A stretch of 64,000 nucleotides of DNA, taken from Rachycentron canadum. Its lineage: Eukaryota; Chordata; Actinopteri; Carangiformes; Rachycentridae. Where the stretch lies: NCBI GenBank assembly GCA_038496675.1, contig CM076660.1, positions 4,333,197 to 4,397,196 of the forward strand. Direction: 5' to 3'. Below are positions 59,138-64,000 of the stretch, in pieces. Each line of letters opens with the position of its first letter. The stretch's first letter is position 1. The notes under the pieces are model-generated. The model saw nothing but the letters and a program-made list of their open reading frames with translations. It searched no databases and was not told where the DNA came from. The position numbers and the translations under genes are program-made.

Positions 59138-60010
59138 CTGAAGGGGAAACGCACACAAAGAAAAACAAAATTTATCCAGCGTATCCAAACATCATGAGGC
59201 ATATACAGTGAACACGTAATAGTACATGAGAAGATAATAATGTAATAATAGTCATATGTGTCATTCATACTGCCTCTGAAAGGATGGACTGTTGGATTTG
59301 TTGCACCAAAAAAATAAAAATAAACTAAATAAATAAATAGAAAGCTCATCAGCACAGAGTGATGTCATCAAAAACCAAAAGTTAATCACTTTACTAATCA
59401 GCTAAGACAAAGGCAGCACATCCTCACAATCCTTTGGCATTTTCCCTCCAATATGTTTGATGATAATTAAATAATCCAAAAAATATTTGTATCCTTCTGT
59501 TGTTTGACTGATAAATTAATCAGTTAATATTTCCACGACAATCAGTGATGTACTTTTACATTTTGTAAATAAGTCAAACACATGAAAACAGTGACAAATA
59601 AGATTCTATAGAGCACAGTAACTTTGTGTTTATTGTGTTTATTGTGCTGCAAAAAAAAAAAGTACAAACAGAAACCATCTAAAGAGCAATTAATTTTTTA
59701 TTATTTGTTACTTATGACAAATAATGATGATAAGGGGTTGTTTTATTTATTATTTTTTTTGTATTTTTGTATTTTTTTTTCGGTTTAATTCAGCAGAAGC
59801 AGCAACAGAGTCTTTGAGTTATTACAGTTTCACAGAATCATCAGCCTAAACCCCAGAGCCATACAGCACCAGTCCTGCTTTTTCTGGGTGTAGGCGGAAT
59901 TCTGCAAAAAGAAATATTTAATATTTTTTTCTATGTTTTATGGACAAATATGCCGCTAGTCATTTTTGCTTCAAGTGCATCACAACTTCAAGCGTGCTTC
60001 AAAGAACCTT

Positions 60011-60012
<2 letters not shown>

Positions 60013-60050
<38 letters not shown>
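60013..60050. repeat. (GA)n microsatellite
   Basis: Pure GA array of about 38 bp in intron 2. Confidence 0.9.
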
Positions 60051-60051
<1 letters not shown>

Positions 60052-60417
60052 CAAAGAGAAAATACCTCAATATAATTAGTAAACAATCAATCACAGTGAT
60101 GTAACACAGTATTGCAGCAACGAAAGACAAGGGAGAGAAAATGAAAGCGCCAGATAATTCATGCTCCTTGCTGTTAAGAGTCGTCTGAATAAGAGAGAGC
60201 ACATGCTAACTACATGGTTTGTATTAACAGAGGTCTCCACCTTGGCCGTCCTTTAGTTGGCCTCCTGAGGAACTGAGGAAAAATCCATAAATCCCATCTC
60301 TTCCTCATCTGCAGCCACTTTCATCTCGCCCAACCTTGTTTGCCCACCTACCTAAGCACACACTATCAGCTGTAATGTACAATGACAACATGTGGTTAAG
60401 ATGAAAGCCTACGCCTA

Positions 60418-60436
60418 CCCCCCCCCCCCCCCCCCC
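60418..60436. repeat. Poly-C run (19)
   Basis: An uninterrupted C run; i-motif or G-tract capable on paper. The length is likely to be sequencing-error prone. Confidence 0.85.
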
Positions 60437-61404
60437 TTCCTTGGCTATGCTGATAATTTCTGCTCTGACTGACAGCATCTCCAGGGCTCTTCACGTTTTG
60501 CACACTCCACTCATTCTCTAGCTCTACGTTTTGTTTTTTGGGTTTTTTTTTTAAAGCATTAAAGACGGAGACATATGAAACCTCAAAGCAAACATAAACC
60601 AAATCACCACTGGGCTACATTATGATTTCACAGATGATGAACAGAAAGATGGTGAAGCTGCTGTACGGCCATACAGTACTTCTCTTTAATGTTTAGAGAT
60701 AGACTGAGTGACTGAGTCAGAGGAAAAGCAGGGGAGAGGAGAGACTGCCAGCGAGAAGCGAGAATACTAATGACCACAATTGATTTTGTGCATCATTAAA
60801 CAAGAACATCAGACACATTTTAAGTGACACCATAAGGCTGACTGGAAATGAGGCCCTTTGTTGTCACATTAATGGAAGATATGTGGGAAGAATTCTGCAT
60901 CAAAACATTCTATCACAACATACATCTATGCTCCTTTTTGGCTATCCCCTGCAAAGTAAAGAAAAGAAAAAAAAAAAAATCATGCACCTATTAGTTTCTT
61001 TTGTCTAAGCACAATGAAGGCTTTCTTGTGGCAGATGAATAATATGCCCCTAATTAGTGTAGCTCATTCAAAAGCCTTGTTAGGCCTCATTAGAATGAGA
61101 GGTCAGCCTCTAATCCTAATGATTTAATTGAATTAAATGTTCCCAGATTTGAACATACTGATGCTGCAGTACACAGATGCACTGAAGAAAACATTCAGAG
61201 GCAGAGAAATATTCTATATTTATGTATATATAAGGGCACTGTAGTAAATAGCATGCAGTGGCTTAACGGCAATGGCAGCAATTTGAGGGTCTGTAATCAG
61301 ATGCAAATAGTATAGTGGATATAACATTTTGGGGTTTTTTTCTGTTACCAAGGAGGAAATGGACTCTGTTGCACTAAGGATTCAAGCAAGAGTTATTTCT
61401 AATG

Positions 61405-61760
61405 GAATTATTTATAATGTTGTACTGTTTCAATTAGAGCTCCACTGAGGACAGAGATGAATGTGACAACATCAAAGATTAGTGCTCTTGTGAAATGCAC
61501 TGATTTGGTCCTTGAGGAGTTTAGAACAAGCTTTAAATTGATAAAAGAGGTGTGGGGGTCACCAAAAGCTGATGGCAACCTGGATATGGTCTGGGTGATG
61601 TGATAAAAGATGGTATCATCGGCATAAAACTGGAAATTGCAGAACTGAGCTGTAAAATACATCTTGTTAATGTTGCTATGATTTTATTTTTTCCAAATCA
61701 TCACAAAAATGCTGAATATGTTTGACATCTAATGAATCCAGAGGGAACTATAACATTCAG
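61405..61760 (-). mobile_element. LINE RT relic around a YADD box
   Basis: A minus-strand open frame (61662-61408) reads FQFYADDTIFYHITQTIS, then INLKLVLNSSRTKSVHF, and ends ALIETVQHYK. YADD is the RT catalytic box. The LKLVLN...TKSVHF sequence after it is the usual 'LN-KT' region of non-LTR elements. It differs in sequence from the other three relics, so it is probably another LINE family. It is a fragment only. Confidence 0.72.
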
Positions 61761-63311
61761 ACTATCCCATTACAGCTGAGTGGGACCATTTTTAATTTTG
61801 CTTTGTATCTTGGATAGATGATGCATGATGCTTTCAGCACAATACAATGCTGTGCAGACGGTGTGATTACTTAACGTCTTGCTTTGAATGAAAATTACTT
61901 GGCTTGCAATAACCTTTGAAACCAGCATAACACCGCCACTTAGAAAATATCATTTTAGCTGCAGGACGAGGTGAAGTGATTCATTTTGCTCTTTACACTT
62001 GATGCATCCATCCTGCTCACATTATGTTCAGTCAACACGGTAGCTAAAGATAACTAGGCCAAAGGTAAAGGTTTCTAGGAGCAGTTAAGATGCTTTTTGT
62101 GCGAGTTAATAAAAAAAATAAACAGATTTAAAATGAGTTACAAGGGCCTTCAGTCACTATGGCCAGGTGAAGTCTGATTAGTTGGATGGGCAAAATATTT
62201 GACTTTATCATGCCTCTAAGGTCCAGTCAGCTGTGTTCTGTTTAACTAGCATGCCAATGATCAGTTAGCAAACATTCACCACATGGTTATTATTGGTGTA
62301 ACCATGACCCCAAAAGTCTGCTACACTTATTAACCCAAACCATAACCATTATATTTTGCCTAAACTTGACCAAACTTTATCCATGGTGTTATTAGATCAT
62401 AGAAGCAGATTTACTTTTCAACATCAACATTAAATCAGGTATGACCAAAACATGTTTTGCTATTTTACTTGTTGTGCAGGGGTACCAATCTTATCCACGC
62501 ATGATGCCATTTTCAGTCAGAATATGTCAGGGATGTAGCTGAAATCTCTTAATTCTGGTTATAAAGCTCTGATTGGTTCATTGCTCCTTCTAACCAGTGG
62601 AAACAGCTGGTAATGAACATAACACAAGACTGTTAGTGAATCAGAACCTTGGAGCCAAAGAACAAATATTTTATGGGAAAATAGCAAAAAAAAAAGTGAT
62701 GCAGTGTTAAACCAAAGAATCTTAGATTTTAAAACTTTTTGCCAATGGCCTAGTCCAGAATTAAATTTTATAGAAATCTGTTGCCTAATTTTCTTTTACA
62801 CTGTATATATTGCTGTTTTCTTTTACAGTTTTCAGAGTTTTTGACAAACAGAACATATTCCACTGGGGTAAAATGCACAAAGGACCATACTCCTGTAGTA
62901 AATATCAGGTCTTAGTTGTAAAAAAAAACAAAAAAAAACAAAAATCATACTTATACTCTGTACCTGGAAACATCCGCTAGTATTTGAATAAAATACTCGG
63001 TGTCAACAATTTGACAAATCCTTGCCAATCAGATATAATCCATTTCACAAAAGCATTTCTCCGAGATCTCATAATCCTCTTATGTGCCACTTCTAAATAA
63101 GGCATTGTGGTATAAGCATGAGCTGAATAAATAAATACTTTCTAATACATGTTGAAAAGAAACACTGAGGCACTGTGGCAAGGACACAGTTCCCCGTGTT
63201 CAAGGATTGGGACAACAATACTGTTGGCTCAAAGAGATACAAGGACAGATGATGGAGAACAGCCTGGTTAACACAGCAGGGTTGAGTGCAATGGTGCAGT
63301 CCATTTCAGGG

Positions 63312-63330
63312 AAAAAAAAAAAAAAAAAAA
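63312..63330. repeat. A19 run
   Basis: Homopolymer within intron 2. A T18 run lies at 63624-63641, inverted to it. Confidence 0.88.
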
Positions 63331-63623
63331 GTTTCAGTCCTGGCAGGGAGAAGGTGAACCAGCCAACACTGCAGCCTGTTCTCTTACTGTTATGTCATGG
63401 CACATTGGAATACATATCTCACTCCTTCGTCTTTGTGTACTTCTGACAAAAAGAGAGAGGGTGACCTTTAGTTTCATGCTCTTCTTGCCCTGTTCTTCCT
63501 CTCTTGTTCTATCTGATACCATAAGAAGGACATTGCAGATGGCTGACAAAGGCAATTGATAGTCAGGTCCTTGGATAAGAGAAGTCTGTCCAAACTCTGA
63601 AAGGCTGTAAATTATCTGATCCA

Positions 63624-63641
63624 TTTTTTTTTTTTTTTTTT
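63624..63641. repeat. T18 run
   Basis: Homopolymer within intron 2. Confidence 0.88.
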
Positions 63642-64000
63642 ACAGCTGATGGTGATGAAGCTAAATTAAAAGCAGCGATAAGATAGTACAGTAGAACTGT
63701 TCTGAAGTACAGCCAAGGAGACTCTGGGAGGTAGCTGACAGAGCGAAAGTCCAATTTCTGCACTCCCTATTTAAGCTACTGAGTGTGGTGTCATCGGTCA
63801 TGCTGATTACTGCTATCAAACAGTGTTCCCACTTTAATGAAGGCTATTGTTCTGAATGCAGTGAGCACTCTATGCATTTATGTTTATAACACTGTGAATG
63901 TGCTCCACTCTCCACTTCAAATAGAGGACAACTCGTAGGCTCAGCAGAGGAAAACAAGCTCAGTTTTTAGAGCAGTAAATAGTGTAACATAGGTGCAGTG

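Larger units (their letters stand above)
59138..64000 (-). other. Intron 2 of cadm1 (partial, continues above 64000)
   Basis: 4.9 kb upstream of exon 3. I looked for the first V-domain exon (QTIYFRD-like end) on the minus strand and did not find it. Contents are a GA array (60.01-60.05 kb), a C run (60.42 kb), a TAAT-rich block (61.0-61.15 kb), a LINE relic (61.4-61.76 kb), a possible repeat fragment (62.29-62.44 kb) and A/T homopolymers (63.31 and 63.62 kb). Confidence 0.75.

Noticed and set aside
59138..64000. First V-domain exon of cadm1 (human exon 2)
   Set aside because: No minus-strand match to a QTIYFRD-like end with a phase-1 donor was found, so it is presumed to lie beyond 64000.

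Overview
The window is vertebrate nuclear DNA, most likely from a teleost (ray-finned) fish. The evidence is short coding blocks with GT-AG splice sites separated by kilobase introns, abundant CA/GT and poly-A tracts, decayed LINE reverse-transcriptase relics, and interspersed repeats of a kind common in fish genomes. There is no bacterial-style gene organisation: no operons, ribosome binding sites, CRISPR arrays or insertion sequences.

The only gene I can support is on the minus strand: the middle of a cell adhesion molecule 1 gene (cadm1; nectin-like 2 / SynCAM1 / TSLC1 family). Seven exons, in transcription order from high to low coordinate, can be joined in frame: 59137-58985 (second half of the first, V-type Ig domain), 58405-58268 and 51709-51551 (Ig domain 2), 45359-45263 and 38958-38786 (Ig domain 3), 26804-26715 (Thr-rich stalk) and 17374-17342 (a 33-bp alternatively spliced type of stalk microexon). 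They total 843 bp, or 281 codons. Every junction has matching phase (1,1,1,2,1,1) and canonical AG/GT. The signal-peptide exon and first V-domain exon (human exons 1-2) should lie above coordinate 64000. The transmembrane and cytoplasmic exons should lie below coordinate 1. I looked for both inside the window and found neither. The cadm1a and cadm1b copies of fish cannot be told apart from this fragment.

All remaining sequence reads as intron: 1-17341 (partial), 17375-26714, 26805-38785, 38959-45262 (with a gap of about 383 bp), 45360-51550, 51710-58267, 58406-58984 and 59138-64000 (partial). The introns hold LINE relics at 33.4-35.3 kb (minus), 42.2-42.5 kb (plus), 43.06-43.86 kb (minus) and 61.4-61.8 kb (minus). 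They also hold several interspersed repeat families and many microsatellites, including a roughly 300-bp TATAG-type array at 30.5-30.8 kb and a GC/CA alternating tract at 36.1 kb.

I do not see an undescribed multi-gene system. The observations most worth checking are the sequence context of the stalk microexon, the loss of a conserved Ig-fold aspartate in domain 3, CA/GU tracts beside two 5' splice sites, a paired element of about 85 bp just downstream of exon 5, and a segment that can form two mutually exclusive hairpins at 18.15 kb.
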